Positions 63,836 to 64,000 of a stretch of DNA of 64,000 nt are shown one piece after another (the stretch's first letter is position 1; each line of letters begins with the position of its first letter). The DNA is from Agapetus fuscipes (Eukaryota > Arthropoda > Insecta > Trichoptera > Glossosomatidae). A program made the translations under genes and the position numbers. Below the pieces are notes generated by a model that saw only the letters and a program-made list of their open reading frames with translations, ran no database searches and was not told where the DNA came from. The DNA lies in the NCBI GenBank assembly GCA_951799405.1, contig OX637344.1, forward strand, positions 16,306,001 through 16,370,000. The letters run 5' to 3'.

Positions 63836-63854
63836 GTACGATATGTGATTATTA

Positions 63855-64000
63855 TTATTATTTATACAGAATTTATAAAGCGCCTTTTATGACAGTGTGT
63901 CACTGCAAAGGCGCTTGTCCATATGATTGGACGAAGAGGTGAGTCTTGAGACGTCTTTTGGACAGTCTCTCCAAACCCAGTTCCCTCAGTGAGGCGGGAA
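63855..64000 (-). pseudogene. CR1/L2-like LINE 3' end
   Basis: Complement of TATAAAGCGCCTTTTATGAC, AAGGCGCTTGTCCATATGAT, TTGGACAGTCTCTCCAAACC and TCCCTCAGTGAGGC: the same 3' end as 57760-57905, inverted, running off the window in the intron after exon 29. Confidence 0.75.

Noticed and set aside
61950..62387. Ala-rich 145-codon minus-strand protein
   Set aside because: Antisense shadow of the Gln-rich XRN1 exon 27.
1..64000. Prokaryotic operon structure
   Set aside because: Genes have spliceosomal introns and the repeats are eukaryotic SINEs and LINEs.

Overview
This is a eukaryotic, animal window. It has spliced genes with GT-AG (and one probable GC-AG) introns, GC-rich exons set in AT-rich DNA, and a very dense load of SINEs, non-LTR retrotransposons and foldback MITEs. 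The exact host is not identifiable from sequence alone. The mix of repeats and a short CCTAA run suggest an arthropod, possibly an insect, but that is only an inference.

Two real protein-coding genes are recognised. (1) XRN1 (pacman), the cytoplasmic 5'-3' exoribonuclease, runs on the + strand from its start codon at 27856 and leaves the window after 63835. I could place 29 coding exons that join in frame to 1612 codons, ending before the stop. All the metal-binding and 5'-phosphate-pocket residues I could place are present. (2) NF-YB, the histone-fold subunit of the CCAAT-binding factor, lies on the - strand in three exons (16619-16532, 13181-13057, 11863 downward). A possible small membrane protein reading frame (6732-7307, +) and a possible single exon nested inside XRN1 intron 15 (47850-47733, -) are unrecognised.

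Layout. 1-10 kb: minisatellites, a foldback element, a LINE remnant, tRNA-derived SINEs and a higher-order array of a GATTA-tailed repeat. 10.6-16.7 kb: NF-YB, its introns stuffed with a Tigger/jerky-like remnant, SINEs and a 5'-truncated LINE with an intact reverse transcriptase stretch. 17.2-24.9 kb: two head-to-tail copies of a DNA transposon with 27-bp perfect terminal inverted repeats, carrying a broken SWIM zinc-finger gene and a second antisense frame. The first copy holds a hAT element with a perfect 8-bp target duplication. 25-27.8 kb: MITEs and a possible XRN1 5' untranslated exon. 27.8-64 kb: XRN1 with repeat-filled introns.

The most unusual property is that XRN1 contains tandem duplications of at least four of its own exons: exon 5 (a decaying series, the best copy with a stop), exon 10 (eight copies, 140-bp period, most with usable splice signals in matching phase), exon 13 (three copies, 146-bp period, one containing a piece like the start of exon 12) and exon 14 (one degenerate copy). 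A second theme is a hammerhead-ribozyme-like core (CTGANGA, hairpin, GAAA) recurring in different repeat families. A third is that SINEs share their 3' tails with LINEs in the same window.
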